A stretch of 64,000 nt of DNA from Zobellella iuensis. Lineage in GTDB: Bacteria; Pseudomonadota; Gammaproteobacteria; Enterobacterales; Aeromonadaceae. Positions 36,357 to 44,992 of the stretch are shown here, piece by piece (the stretch's first letter is position 1; each line of letters starts with the position of its first letter). The notes under the pieces are model-generated. The model saw nothing but the letters and a program-made list of their open reading frames with translations. It was not told the origin of the DNA and did not search any database. Position numbers and translations under genes: made by a program. The DNA lies in the NCBI RefSeq assembly GCF_016746085.1, contig NZ_JAERTZ010000014.1, positions 56,497 to 120,496 of the forward strand, read 5' to 3'.

Positions 36357-37763
36357 ATGACCATAGATACCAAAAAGCTGCTCGAAATCGACCGCAACAC
36401 CGTGTTCCACGCCTCCACCCACCTGAAGCAGTACGCTCATGGTGAAGTGGGCGGACGCATCATCACCGGCGCCCAGGGCATCCGCATCCAGGATTCCGAA
36501 GGCGTGGAGCTGATTGACGCCTTCGCCGGCCTGTACTGCGTGAACATCGGCTACGGCCGCACCGAAATGGCCGAGGCCATCTACGAGCAGGCCAAGAAGC
36601 TGGCCTACTACCATACCTATGTGGGCCACACCAACGAGGCGCTGATCGAGCTGTCCGACCGTATCATCAAGATGGCCCCCGCCGGCATGAGCAAGGTGTA
36701 CTACGGCATGTCCGGCAGCGACGCCAACGAAACCCAGCTCAAGCTGGTGTGGTACTACAACAACGCCCGTGGCCTGCCCCAGAAGAAAAAGGTGATCTCC
36801 CGGGATCGCGGCTACCATGGCTCCAGCATCGCTTCCGGCTCCATGACCGGCCTGCCGCTGTTCCATGCCCACTTCGACCTGCCGCTGGAGCGCATCAAGC
36901 ACACCATAGCGCCGGTCTACTACCGCCGCCCCGACGACAACATGAGCGAGCTGGAGTTCTCCAGGTACTGCGCCGCCAAGCTGGAAGAAATGATCCTGGC
37001 GGAAGGGCCGGACACCGTCGCCGCCATGATCGGCGAGCCGGTACTGGGCACCGGTGGCATAGTGCCGCCGCCCGAGGGCTACTGGGCCGAGATCCGCAAG
37101 GTGCTCGACAAGTACGACATCCTGCTGATCGCCGACGAAGTGGTGTGCGGTTTCGGTCGCCTTGGCGCCGACTTCGGCTCCCTCTACTACGACATGAAGC
37201 CGGACCTGATGACGGTCGCCAAGGGCCTGACCTCCGCCTATCAGCCGCTGTCCGGCGTGATCGTGGGCGAGAAGGTATGGAAGGTGCTGGAACAGGGCAC
37301 CGATCAGTGGGGCGCCATCGGCCACGGCTACACCTATTCCGGCCACCCCATGGGTGCCGCTTCCGCCCTGTGCAACCTGGACATCATCGAGCGCGAAGGG
37401 CTGGTGACCAACGCCCGTGAGGTGGGCGCCTACCTGCAGCAGCGCATGCAGCAAACCTTTGCCGAGCACCCGCTGGTGGGCGAAAGCCGCGGCGTGGGCC
37501 TGCTGCACGCCCTGGAGTTCTCCAGCAACAAGGCCAGGCGCGAGCACTTCGATCCCAACCTCAAGGTGGGCCCGCAGATCGCCGCCGCCTGTCTGGAGCA
37601 GGGCCTGATCGCCCGCGCCATGCCCCACGGCGACATCCTGGGCTTCGCCCCGCCGCTGGTGGTCACCAAGGGCGAGGTGGACGACATCGTCGAGCGCACC
37701 GCCAGGGCAGTGAACAAGGTCACCGACAAGCTGGTCCGCAGCGGTGAGTGGAACGCCAAGTAA
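36357..37763 (+). CDS. doeD: L-2,4-diaminobutyrate transaminase DoeD
   Basis: 468 aa class III aminotransferase; PLP lysine in MTVAKGLTSAYQPLSG and the Asp in LIADEVVCGFGR. It converts L-2,4-diaminobutyrate to aspartate 4-semialdehyde. The ATG at 36357 follows AAGGGAG. Paired with doeC 53 bp upstream. A heptad repeat tract and a terminator follow. Confidence 0.92.
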   Translation: MTIDTKKLLEIDRNTVFHASTHLKQYAHGEVGGRIITGAQGIRIQDSEGVELIDAFAGLYCVNIGYGRTEMAEAIYEQAKKLAYYHTYVGHTNEALIELSDRIIKMAPAGMSKVYYGMSGSDANETQLKLVWYYNNARGLPQKKKVISRDRGYHGSSIASGSMTGLPLFHAHFDLPLERIKHTIAPVYYRRPDDNMSELEFSRYCAAKLEEMILAEGPDTVAAMIGEPVLGTGGIVPPPEGYWAEIRKVLDKYDILLIADEVVCGFGRLGADFGSLYYDMKPDLMTVAKGLTSAYQPLSGVIVGEKVWKVLEQGTDQWGAIGHGYTYSGHPMGAASALCNLDIIEREGLVTNAREVGAYLQQRMQQTFAEHPLVGESRGVGLLHALEFSSNKARREHFDPNLKVGPQIAAACLEQGLIARAMPHGDILGFAPPLVVTKGEVDDIVERTARAVNKVTDKLVRSGEWNAK

Positions 37764-37772
37764 ATAGACGAA

Positions 37773-37815
37773 AGCCGGAAGCTTCCAGCTTCCAGCTTCT
37801 AGCTTCTAGCTTTCA
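37773..37815. repeat. heptameric GAAGCTG/GAAGCTA repeat tract after doeD
   Basis: Read on the minus strand, the tract has four contiguous heptads (GAAGCTA twice, GAAGCTG twice) flanked by imperfect copies. Related tracts follow xerD and mutT in this window. Confidence 0.75.
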
Positions 37816-37828
37816 GCAAATATCACTC

Positions 37829-37859
37829 AGCCAGGTTCGCCCGCCGAACCTGGCTTTTG
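37829..37859 (+). terminator. terminator after doeD
   Basis: AGCCAGGTTCG and CGAACCTGGCT form a perfect 11-bp stem with a 5-nt loop, followed by TTTTG. It would separate doeCD from eutBCA transcription, at least in part; the T-tract is short. Confidence 0.7.
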
Positions 37860-37886
37860 CGGTCATCACCACCAGAGAGGCAAAGG

Positions 37887-38879
37887 ATGCCAGCAACGGA
37901 TGTACTCCCCGACCTGTCGCGGATCTATCGGGCCCGGCAGGCACTGCAAGGCCAGGTGGCGCGCACGCCCCTGATCCGCTCCGAGGCCCTGTCGCGCCGC
38001 TTCGGCTGCGAGGCCTGGCTCAAGCTCGAAACCCTCCAGCCCATCGGCGCCTTCAAGCTACGCGGCGCCACCTTCGCCATGAGCCGGCTCGGCCCGGAAC
38101 AGCGCCAGGCCGGCGTGGTCACCTGCTCCACCGGCAACCACGGCCGTGCCATCGCCTATGCCGGCCAGCGGCTCGACATTCACACCCTGATCTGCATGTC
38201 CCGGCTGGTCCCGGCCAACAAGGTCGAGGCCATCCGGGCCCTGGGCGCCGAGGTGCGCATCATCGGCAATTCCCAGGACGAGGCCGAGGTGGAGGCCCTG
38301 CGCCTGGTCGAAGAGCAGGGCATGGTCTACCTGCCGCCCTTCGATCACCCGGACATCATCACCGGCCAGGGCACCATCGGCCTGGAGATCCTGGAGGATC
38401 TGCCGACCGTCGACACCGTCTTCGCCGGCCTATCCGGTGGCGGCCTGGTGGGCGGCATCGGCATCGCCCTCAAGGGCATCAAGCCCACGGTGGAGCTGGT
38501 CGGCGTCACCATGGACAGGGGCGCGGCCATGGTGGCCAGCCTGGAGGCGGGCCAGCCGGTGCAGGTGACCGAATACGAATCCTTCGCCGACAGCCTCGGC
38601 GGCGGTATCGGCCTGCACAACCGCTACAGCTTCGAGGCGGTGCGCCGGCACATGGACAGGGCCTACCTGGTCAGCGAAGCCGCCATCGCCCGCGCCATGG
38701 TGCACTTCGTCGAGCATGAGAAGATGCTGGTGGAAGGCGCCGCCGTGGTGGGCGTGGCCGCCATCGAGCAGCACAGCCTGGACGTGCGCGGCAAGCAGGT
38801 GGTGTTCGTGGTCAGCGGCCACAACGTGGCGCTGGACACCTTCGACCGCGCCCGGGCGCTGGCGGCGGTATCGCGCTGA
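37887..38879 (+). CDS. eutB: hydroxyectoine utilization dehydratase EutB
   Basis: 330 aa fold-type II PLP enzyme like threonine dehydratase: Schiff-base Lys in PIGAFKLRGATFA, phosphate loop SGGGLVGGIG, CSTGNHGRA. In published schemes EutB acts with EutC and EutA in converting hydroxyectoine-derived compounds to ectoine. The ATG at 37887 has AAGG/GAGAGG upstream. Alternative: a generic threonine/serine dehydratase, less likely beside eutC and eutA. Confidence 0.88.
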   Translation: MPATDVLPDLSRIYRARQALQGQVARTPLIRSEALSRRFGCEAWLKLETLQPIGAFKLRGATFAMSRLGPEQRQAGVVTCSTGNHGRAIAYAGQRLDIHTLICMSRLVPANKVEAIRALGAEVRIIGNSQDEAEVEALRLVEEQGMVYLPPFDHPDIITGQGTIGLEILEDLPTVDTVFAGLSGGGLVGGIGIALKGIKPTVELVGVTMDRGAAMVASLEAGQPVQVTEYESFADSLGGGIGLHNRYSFEAVRRHMDRAYLVSEAAIARAMVHFVEHEKMLVEGAAVVGVAAIEQHSLDVRGKQVVFVVSGHNVALDTFDRARALAAVSR

Positions 38880-38916
38880 CCGCCCCCCATCAGGACATTC
38901 CGCTTTGGAGCAAAAC

Positions 38917-39861
38917 ATGAAGATTTATCATAAAGCGCAGATCACCGAGGTCACCGGCCTGACCGACGACGCCCTGGCGGCGGTGGAAGCCGGTTTCGCC
39001 GCCCTGGGCCGGGGCGAGGTCACCATGCCGCCGGTGCTCAGCATGAACATCGGCGAGAGCAACGGCGAGGTGGACGCCAAGACCGCCCATATCCGCGGCC
39101 AGGAGCGGTTCGCCCTCAAGATAAGCTCCGGCTTTTTCGACAACCCCAAACTTGGCCTGCCCAGCCTCAACGGCCTGATGATACTGTTTTCGGCCAAAAC
39201 CGGGGTGGTGGACTCGGTGCTGTTCGACGAAGGCTATCTCACCGACATCCGCACCGCCCTGGCCGGCGCCATCGCCGCCAAACACCTGTCGCGGCCGGAC
39301 AGCGGCTCGGTGGCGGTGATCGGCGCCGGCCTGCAGGCCGAACTGCAGGTCGCGGCCCTGGGCCTGGTGCGCCCGATACGGGAAGTGCATGTGTTCGCCC
39401 GCAACAGCGAAAGGATGCTCGCCTACCAGGACACCATGGCACACAAATACGGCCTGCCGGTAACCCTGCACCAGAGCGCGGCTTCCGCCTGCGCCCGGGC
39501 CGACATCGTCGTGACCACCACGCCGGCCTCCAGCCCGGTGCTGCACTGGGCAGACCTGCGCCCCGGCACCCACGTGACCGCCATGGGCTCGGACAACGGC
39601 CACAAGAACGAGCTGGAGCCGGCGATACTGGCCAACGCCGACGCCCTGGTGGTGGACAGGCGCAGCCAGTCGGAGACCATCGGCGAGCTGCACCACTTCC
39701 CCGGTCCCTTTACCAAGCAGGTGTTTGAGCTGGGCCAGGTGATTGCCGAGGGGCTTGGCCTGCGCACCGCCCCCGAGCAGATCACCGTCTGCGACCTGAG
39801 CGGCACCGGGGTCCAGGACACCGCCATCGCCAACTACACCGCCGCCCGCCTGGGTGGCTGA
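38917..39861 (+). CDS. eutC: ectoine utilization protein EutC (ornithine cyclodeaminase/mu-crystallin family)
   Basis: 314 aa NAD(P)-binding protein; MPPVLSMNI and FALKISSGFFDNP at the N-terminus and the Rossmann segment SVAVIGAGLQAELQ are typical, as is DEGYLTDIRTALAG. The family catalyses ornithine cyclodeaminase or imine-reductase chemistry. Start at ATG 38917 with TTTGGAG upstream; it follows eutB by 37 bp. Confidence 0.88.
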   Translation: MKIYHKAQITEVTGLTDDALAAVEAGFAALGRGEVTMPPVLSMNIGESNGEVDAKTAHIRGQERFALKISSGFFDNPKLGLPSLNGLMILFSAKTGVVDSVLFDEGYLTDIRTALAGAIAAKHLSRPDSGSVAVIGAGLQAELQVAALGLVRPIREVHVFARNSERMLAYQDTMAHKYGLPVTLHQSAASACARADIVVTTTPASSPVLHWADLRPGTHVTAMGSDNGHKNELEPAILANADALVVDRRSQSETIGELHHFPGPFTKQVFELGQVIAEGLGLRTAPEQITVCDLSGTGVQDTAIANYTAARLGG

Positions 39862-39959
39862 AGGGTAACATTAGCGAAACAGAGTCAGAGTGGGCAGGTG
39901 GCCGAAACCACCTGCAGCTGGCCGATCCCCTCGGCCCGGATTGCGCAAGGACACGCATC

Positions 39960-40754
39960 ATGCCTCAAGCCCAAGACGCCTTTTCCGCCCTGGAACGGCC
40001 CTATACCTTTACCACCCAGCCGCGCCAGGCCCGGGCCCGTATCGGCCTGGTACAACTGGCCAGCGACTACACCCTGGAGAACGACTGGCACCGCCTGGCG
40101 GAAGCAGGGATAGAGATCTACAGCACCCGCATGGCCTACAACAGCGTGATGACGCCGGACTCCCTCAGGGCCACGGCGGACAGCATCGCGGACGCCGCCG
40201 CCCTGGTGGCCCCGGGGCTGGAACTCGATGTGATGGCCTTCGGCTGCACCTCCGCCAGCATGCTGATCGGCAGCGACGGCGTGGCCGAACGCCTGACCCG
40301 GGATCGTCCCGGCCTGCCCGCCACCAACCCCTGGCAGGCCAGCCTCTGCGCCCTGCGCCACCTCGACATCCGGCGGCTGGCAGTGCTCACGCCCTATAAC
40401 ACCGAGGTCAACCATTCCCTGTACCGGGGCCTGCAGGACGCCGGCTTCGAGATAGTGGCCTTCGGCGCCTTCGGCCTGACCCTGGACACCGAGATCCCCG
40501 CCATCCATACCGACGCCATCATGGCCGCCACCGCCGATCTGCTGGCCGGCTGCCGGGCCGAGGGGGTATTCTTCTCCTGTACCAACCTGCGGGCGATGGC
40601 GATACTGGAAGAGATGGAACGGCGTTTCGGCCTGCCCATGGTGTCATCCAACCAGGCGCTGTTCTGGCACGCCCTGCACCTGGCCGGCCAGCTGCCGGAG
40701 ATCGCCGGCTTCGGCCGGCTGTTGCGCACACCGTCCACGGAGGTGGTGCCATGA
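39960..40754 (+). CDS. eutA: EutA, Asp/Glu racemase-family enzyme of hydroxyectoine use
   Basis: 264 aa member of the arylmalonate decarboxylase / maleate isomerase branch of the aspartate/glutamate racemase superfamily. The two expected cysteine motifs are FGCTSAS and FSCTNLR. EutA is required with EutBC for hydroxyectoine catabolism; its reaction is not settled. Start at ATG 39960 with AAGGA eight bases before. Overlaps the next gene by 4 bp. Confidence 0.87.
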   Translation: MPQAQDAFSALERPYTFTTQPRQARARIGLVQLASDYTLENDWHRLAEAGIEIYSTRMAYNSVMTPDSLRATADSIADAAALVAPGLELDVMAFGCTSASMLIGSDGVAERLTRDRPGLPATNPWQASLCALRHLDIRRLAVLTPYNTEVNHSLYRGLQDAGFEIVAFGAFGLTLDTEIPAIHTDAIMAATADLLAGCRAEGVFFSCTNLRAMAILEEMERRFGLPMVSSNQALFWHALHLAGQLPEIAGFGRLLRTPSTEVVP

Positions 40755-41644
40755 ATCCGAGGCTCAACGGCATGCTGCTGTCCACCGCCGGGGTGGTGCT
40801 GCTGTCGCCGGATATCCTGGTGGTACGCTGGGTACCGCTGGATCACGGCACCCTGCTGTTCTGGCGGGGGATATTGCTGTTTTTCGGCTTCGGCGCCGTG
40901 GCCCTGTACCGCTACCGCGGCCAGCTGGGGCCCAGGCTGCGGGAAGGCGGCCTGGCCGGCCTGGGCTGCGCGCTCAGCTTCGCCCTCACCACCTACTGCT
41001 TTACCCAGTCGATGAAGCTGACCAGCCCCACCGCCGCCATGATGATCATCAGCACGGCACCGGTGTTCGCCGCCGTACTGGCCTGGCTATGGCTACGGGA
41101 ATGCGCCAGCCGCCGCACCCTGATCACCATCGCCATCACCCTGGCCGGCATCGGCATCATAGTGGCGGACAAGGACGGCCACAACAGCCTGGCGGGCAAT
41201 CTCTACGCCCTGGGCGCCGCCCTGTTCATGGCGCTCAACTTCAATATCGCGCGCCGGGCCGCGCCCCGGGATCTCAGCCCCATGCTGATCCTGGGCGGCC
41301 TTTTCGCCTCGGCGCTGGCGCTGCTGCACACGCCGGTTCCGGCCCTGCCGGGCGCCACCGAACTGGGGGTGATGGCGCTGACCGCCGCCCTGCTGATGCC
41401 CATCGGCTTCACCCTGCTGCAGCTGGCGCCGCGCTATATCCAGGCCACCGAGGTCAGCCTGTTCCTGCTGCTGGAGGCGGTGCTGGGGCCGCTCTGGGTC
41501 TGGCTGGTGCTGGGCGAGGCGCCGGGCGAGCGGACCCTGCTGGGCAGCCTGGTGGTCTGCGCCGGCCTGCTGTTCCACTGCCTCGGTCAGTTGCCGAGAA
41601 ACCGCGCCGGCCTGCCCCCCGCCGCCAGCCCGCCCATGGTTTGA
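40751..41644 (+). CDS. EamA/DMT-superfamily transporter translationally coupled to eutA
   Basis: 297 aa with ten predicted helices in two EamA repeats (LTSPTAAMMIISTAPVFAAVLAW and YIQATEVSLFLLLEAVLGPLWVWLVLGE mark the ends of the halves). DMT proteins mostly export amino acids and metabolites. The ATGA overlap with eutA argues that it belongs to the hydroxyectoine operon; it might export excess or toxic intermediates or a catabolic amino acid. Substrate unknown. Confidence 0.85.
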   Translation: MNPRLNGMLLSTAGVVLLSPDILVVRWVPLDHGTLLFWRGILLFFGFGAVALYRYRGQLGPRLREGGLAGLGCALSFALTTYCFTQSMKLTSPTAAMMIISTAPVFAAVLAWLWLRECASRRTLITIAITLAGIGIIVADKDGHNSLAGNLYALGAALFMALNFNIARRAAPRDLSPMLILGGLFASALALLHTPVPALPGATELGVMALTAALLMPIGFTLLQLAPRYIQATEVSLFLLLEAVLGPLWVWLVLGEAPGERTLLGSLVVCAGLLFHCLGQLPRNRAGLPPAASPPMV

Positions 41645-41701
41645 AGACCAGTTATGACTGTTTAGGATCATTTGCAAAGCTTGCTCTGTCACCACTCAGC
41701 A

Positions 41702-41813
41702 AAGAGTCAACAGGGCCGCCTCCACCGACACGCTGCGAGCACATCCCTGTGACGCTCGGCACATGCCGTCCCTGGCATGTGACGGTCGGTGGGGGCAATC
41801 CCTGTTGCCTCTT
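41702..41813. repeat. dispersed structured palindromic repeat, copy 3 (short form)
   Basis: Arms 41702-41728 and 41786-41813 pair over about 25 of 27 positions. The inner hairpin CACATGCC-GTCCCT-GGCATGTG has the same GCC-NTCCNT-GGC loop style as the terminal hairpins of copies 1 and 2, and ACCGACACGC matches the CCGACACGC start of copy 1. The central 90-bp core shared by copies 1 and 2 is absent. An 11-bp direct repeat GAGTCAACAGG occurs at the left arm and again near 41840. The rest of the 308-bp gap holds only the lysS terminator. Confidence 0.65.
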
Positions 41814-41901
41814 CCAAGCTCCAGCGCTGTCTAACGCCCGAGTCAACAGGCGACAATGAAACGTTGGGGAGGACAACAGTCCTCAAACCGGCTCTAAAAA
41901 C

Positions 41902-41927
41902 AAAAAAGCCGGTCGATGACCGGCTTT
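41902..41927 (-). terminator. lysS terminator
   Basis: AAAGCCGGTC-GAT-GACCGGCTTT; in the minus direction the hairpin is followed by TTTTTTG, a good intrinsic terminator just beyond the lysS stop. Confidence 0.88.
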
Positions 41928-41952
41928 GAACTATCCTGGAGACAACCTGAAT

Positions 41953-43437
41953 TTAGCGCTGCGGGCGCAGGGTCGGGAACAGGATAACGTCGCGGATGGT
42001 GTGGGAGTCGGTCAGCAGCATCACCAGGCGGTCGATGCCGATGCCCTGGCCGGCGGTGGGCGGCAGGCCGTGCTCCAGGGCGGTGACGTAGTCCTCGTCG
42101 TAGAACATGGCTTCGTCGTCGCCCGCTTCCTTCTGCTCCACCTGATCGCGGAAACGCTGGGCCTGATCCTCGGCGTCGTTCAGCTCGGAGAAGCCGTTGG
42201 CGATTTCGCGGCCGCCGATAAAGAACTCGAAGCGATCGGTGATGCTCGGGTCGTTGTCGTTACGGCGCGCCAGCGGGGACACTTCCGCCGGGTACTCGGT
42301 GATGAAGGTCGGCTGGATCAGGCGGTGCTCGGCCGTCTCCTCGAAGATCTCGGTGATCACCCGGCCCAGGCCCCAGGACTTCTCGACCTTGATCTTGAGA
42401 TCCTTGGCCACTTCACAGGCGCCGTCATAGGTGGCCAGCTGCTCCAGGGTCACCTCGGGGTTGTACTTGAGGATGGCGTCCTTCATGCCCAGGCGCACGA
42501 AGGGCTTGCCGAAGTCGAACACTTCCTCACCGTATTTCACCTCGGCGGTGCCCAGCACCTGGGTCGCCACGGTGCGTAGCATCTCTTCGGTGAAGTCCAT
42601 CAGATCGCGGTAGTCGGCGTAGGCCCAGTAGAACTCCATCATGGTGAACTCTGGGTTGTGGCGCGGCGACAGGCCTTCGTTGCGGAAGTTGCGGTTGATC
42701 TCGAACACCTTCTCGAAACCGCCCACCACCAGCCGCTTGAGGTACAGCTCGGGGGCGATGCGCAGGTACATGTCCAGATCCAGGGCATTGTGGTGGGTGA
42801 TGAAGGGGCGGGCCGAGGCGCCGCCGGGGATCACCTGCATCATGGGGGTTTCCACTTCCATAAAGCCGTGGCCGTTCATGAACTGGCGGATGGCCGCCAT
42901 CACCTGGGAGCGCACCTGGAAGGTGCGGCGGGAGTCTTCGTTGGTGATCAGATCCAGGTAGCGCTGGCGGTAGCGGGTTTCCTGATCAGAGAGGCCGTGG
43001 AACTTCTCGGGCAAGGGCCGCAGCGCCTTGGTGAGCAGCTTGAACTCGTCCAGGTTGACGTAGAGATCGCCCTTGCCGGACTTGTGCAGCACACCCTTGA
43101 CCCCGATGATGTCACCGATGTCCAGGCCGCCGTACTGATCCTTGATGATCTGCTGGGCTTCCTTGGTGGCGTAGGCCTGGATGCGGCCGGACATGTCCTG
43201 CAGCGCCAGGAAGGGGCCGCGCTTGGCCATGATGCGGCCGGCCACGGATACCACCTTGCCCAGGGCTTCGAGGGCGTCCTTGTCGTGCTCGCCGAATTCG
43301 GCCTGCAGATCGGCGGCCAGGTGCTCGCGGTGGAAGTCGTTGGGATGCGCGTTGGCCGGGCAGTCCTTGCGGATCTGCTCGAGCTTGGCGCGGCGCTCGG
43401 CAATGAGTTTGTTCTCGTCTTGTAGCTGCTCTGTCAT
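41953..43437 (-). CDS. lysS: lysyl-tRNA synthetase (class II)
   Basis: 494 aa. The N-terminal OB fold ([21 protein letters not shown]) binds the anticodon. Class II motifs follow: motif 1 in [15 protein letters not shown], motif 2 in [11 protein letters not shown] and motif 3 in [12 protein letters not shown]. It charges tRNA-Lys and can make Ap4A. It normally forms an operon with prfB; here the two are separated by a 257-bp gap filled by a structured repeat. Confidence 0.97.
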   Translation of the reverse strand: MTEQLQDENKLIAERRAKLEQIRKDCPANAHPNDFHREHLAADLQAEFGEHDKDALEALGKVVSVAGRIMAKRGPFLALQDMSGRIQAYATKEAQQIIKDQYGGLDIGDIIGVKGVLHKSGKGDLYVNLDEFKLLTKALRPLPEKFHGLSDQETRYRQRYLDLITNEDSRRTFQVRSQVMAAIRQFMNGHGFMEVETPMMQVIPGGASARPFITHHNALDLDMYLRIAPELYLKRLVVGGFEKVFEINRNFRNEGLSPRHNPEFTMMEFYWAYADYRDLMDFTEEMLRTVATQVLGTAEVKYGEEVFDFGKPFVRLGMKDAILKYNPEVTLEQLATYDGACEVAKDLKIKVEKSWGLGRVITEIFEETAEHRLIQPTFITEYPAEVSPLARRNDNDPSITDRFEFFIGGREIANGFSELNDAEDQAQRFRDQVEQKEAGDDEAMFYDEDYVTALEHGLPPTAGQGIGIDRLVMLLTDSHTIRDVILFPTLRPQR

Positions 43438-43469
43438 GATTAAGCCTTGTTTGAATCTTGTTAGTTAAA

Positions 43470-43693
43470 TAACCGTTCCCAATCACGCCACACCGGCCGG
43501 AACCGCACGCAGACACGCCGTATAAGGTATGACACTCGCGGTTTCGACCTGCTGCGAACATTCACTGGATGTTCGGTCAGGCCAAAACCGCTCGTCACGG
43601 CGAGCAAGCTCGCCCCCTGGGGGCTCCGCCGCGCCATCCCTGGCGCGAAGGGTCTGCTTAGCGGATCCGGCCGCTATGCCGAATGCACGGTTA
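43470..43693. repeat. dispersed structured palindromic repeat, copy 2 (long form), between prfB and lysS
   Basis: Bounded by TAACCGT (43470-43476) and ACGGTTA (43687-43693). Secondary arms GGCCGGAACCGC...GCAGAC (43495-43514) pair with GTCTGC...GCGGATCCGGCC (43652-43672). The core from 43527 matches copy 1 closely: GAACAT/ATGTTC, GGCGAGCAAGCTCGCC and a terminal hairpin CGCGCCA-TCCC-TGGCGCG. The CGGTTTCGACCTG/CAGGCCAAAACCG stem differs in sequence from copy 1 but still pairs at 11 of 13 positions. Confidence 0.85.
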
Positions 43694-43694
43694 C

Positions 43695-44793
43695 TTAAAG
43701 CCCGGACTTGAGGCTGGCTTCGATAAACTTGTCTAGGTCGCCGTCCAGCACCGACTGGGTGTTGCGGGTTTCGACCCCGGTGCGCAAGTCCTTGATGCGG
43801 GCATCGTCCAGCACGTAGGAACGGATCTGGCTGCCCCAGCCGATGTCGGACTTGCTGTCTTCCATCGCCTGTTTCTCGGCGTTCTGTTTCTGCAGCTCCA
43901 ACTCATACAGCTTGGCTTTCAGCTGCTTCATCGCCTGATCCCGGTTTTTGTGCTGGGAGCGGTCGTTCTGGCACTGCACCACTATGCCGGTGGGTTCGTG
44001 GGTGATGCGCACCGCCGAGTCGGTTCTGTTGACGTGCTGACCACCGGCACCGGAGGCGCGGTAGGTGTCGACCCGCAAGTCCGCCGGGTTGATTTCGATT
44101 TCGATGTCGTCGTCGATTTCCGGATAGACGAAGGCGGAGCAGAAGGAGGTGTGGCGACGGCCGCCGGAGTCGAACGGCGATTTACGCACCAGCCGGTGCA
44201 CACCGGATTCGGTGCGCAGCCAGCCAAAGGCGTATTCGCCGCTGAACTTGACGGTGACGGACTTGATGCCGGCCACTTCCCCTTCGGACAGTTCGATGAT
44301 CTCGGTCTTGAAGCCGCGGGCTTCGCCCCAGCGCAGATACATGCGCAGCACCATGTTGCACCAGTCCTGGGCCTCGGTGCCGCCGGAGCCGGCCTGCAGA
44401 TCCAGGTAGCAGTCGGATCCGTCGTGCTCGCCGGAGAACATGCGGCGGAATTCCAGATCGGCCAGCTTCTTTTCCAGCGCGTCCAGCTCGGCCTTGGACT
44501 CCTCGAAGGTGTCTTCGTCTTCTTCTTCCACCGCCAGCTCGACCAGGCCACCGATATCCTCTATGCCCCGATCCAGTTCATCCAGGGTGCCGACCACCCC
44601 TTCCAGGGTGGATCTTTCCTTACCCAGTGCCTGGGCGCGCTCGGGCTGGTTCCATACATCCGGCTGTTCCAGCTCGGCGTTTACCTCTTCCAGACGCTCT
44701 TTCTTGGCATCGTAGTCAAAGGTACCCCCTAAGAAGCTGTGCCCGTTCAGACAGCTCCTTGAGTTTGTTGTACACAGGGTTTACTTCAAACAT
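43695..44793 (-). CDS. prfB: peptide chain release factor 2, with programmed +1 frameshift
   Basis: 365 aa after frameshifting, the same as E. coli RF2. Translation starts at ATG 44793 ([16 protein letters not shown]), reaches an in-frame UGA at codon 26 (44716-44718) and shifts +1 to continue as [22 protein letters not shown] to the stop at 43695. The main frame carries the peptidyl-hydrolysis motif [11 protein letters not shown] (GGQ) and the stop-codon recognition region around [16 protein letters not shown]2 reads UGA and UAA. Upstream of lysS on the same strand. Confidence 0.97.
44715..44730 (-). promoter_or_regulatory. RF2 autoregulatory frameshift site
   Basis: The minus strand reads AGGGGGTACCTTTGAC: an internal Shine-Dalgarno-like AGGGGG, the slippery CUU and the UGA followed by C. 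This differs from the E. coli site by a single base (TAC for TAT). Low RF2 favours slippage and so more RF2 synthesis. Confidence 0.95.
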
Positions 44794-44992
44794 GGGTCGA
44801 CAGACTCTCTGTTGTACTGAGTGAGTGTGTTTGGCGGCTCGCCAAAATCAGGGCGCTTATTCTACCGAAAGCCGGGCCTGAACGCAGCAGGGAGCGGCCA
44901 TATTTCGAGCGACGATCAATATTTAGTTTCGATTAAATTTTCTTAAACGGCTGTCGATATAATAAGGCATCGCCCCAACCAGAATAAAAAAA

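Noticed and set aside
34359..43693. Reading the palindromic repeats as integron attC sites
   Set aside because: No clear R-box pair (RYYYAAC/GTTRRRY) at the ends, no cassette arrays and no integrase gene in the window.
34359..43693. Reading the palindromic repeats as a CRISPR array
   Set aside because: Copies are long, imperfect and kilobases apart, with genes rather than uniform spacers between them; no cas genes.
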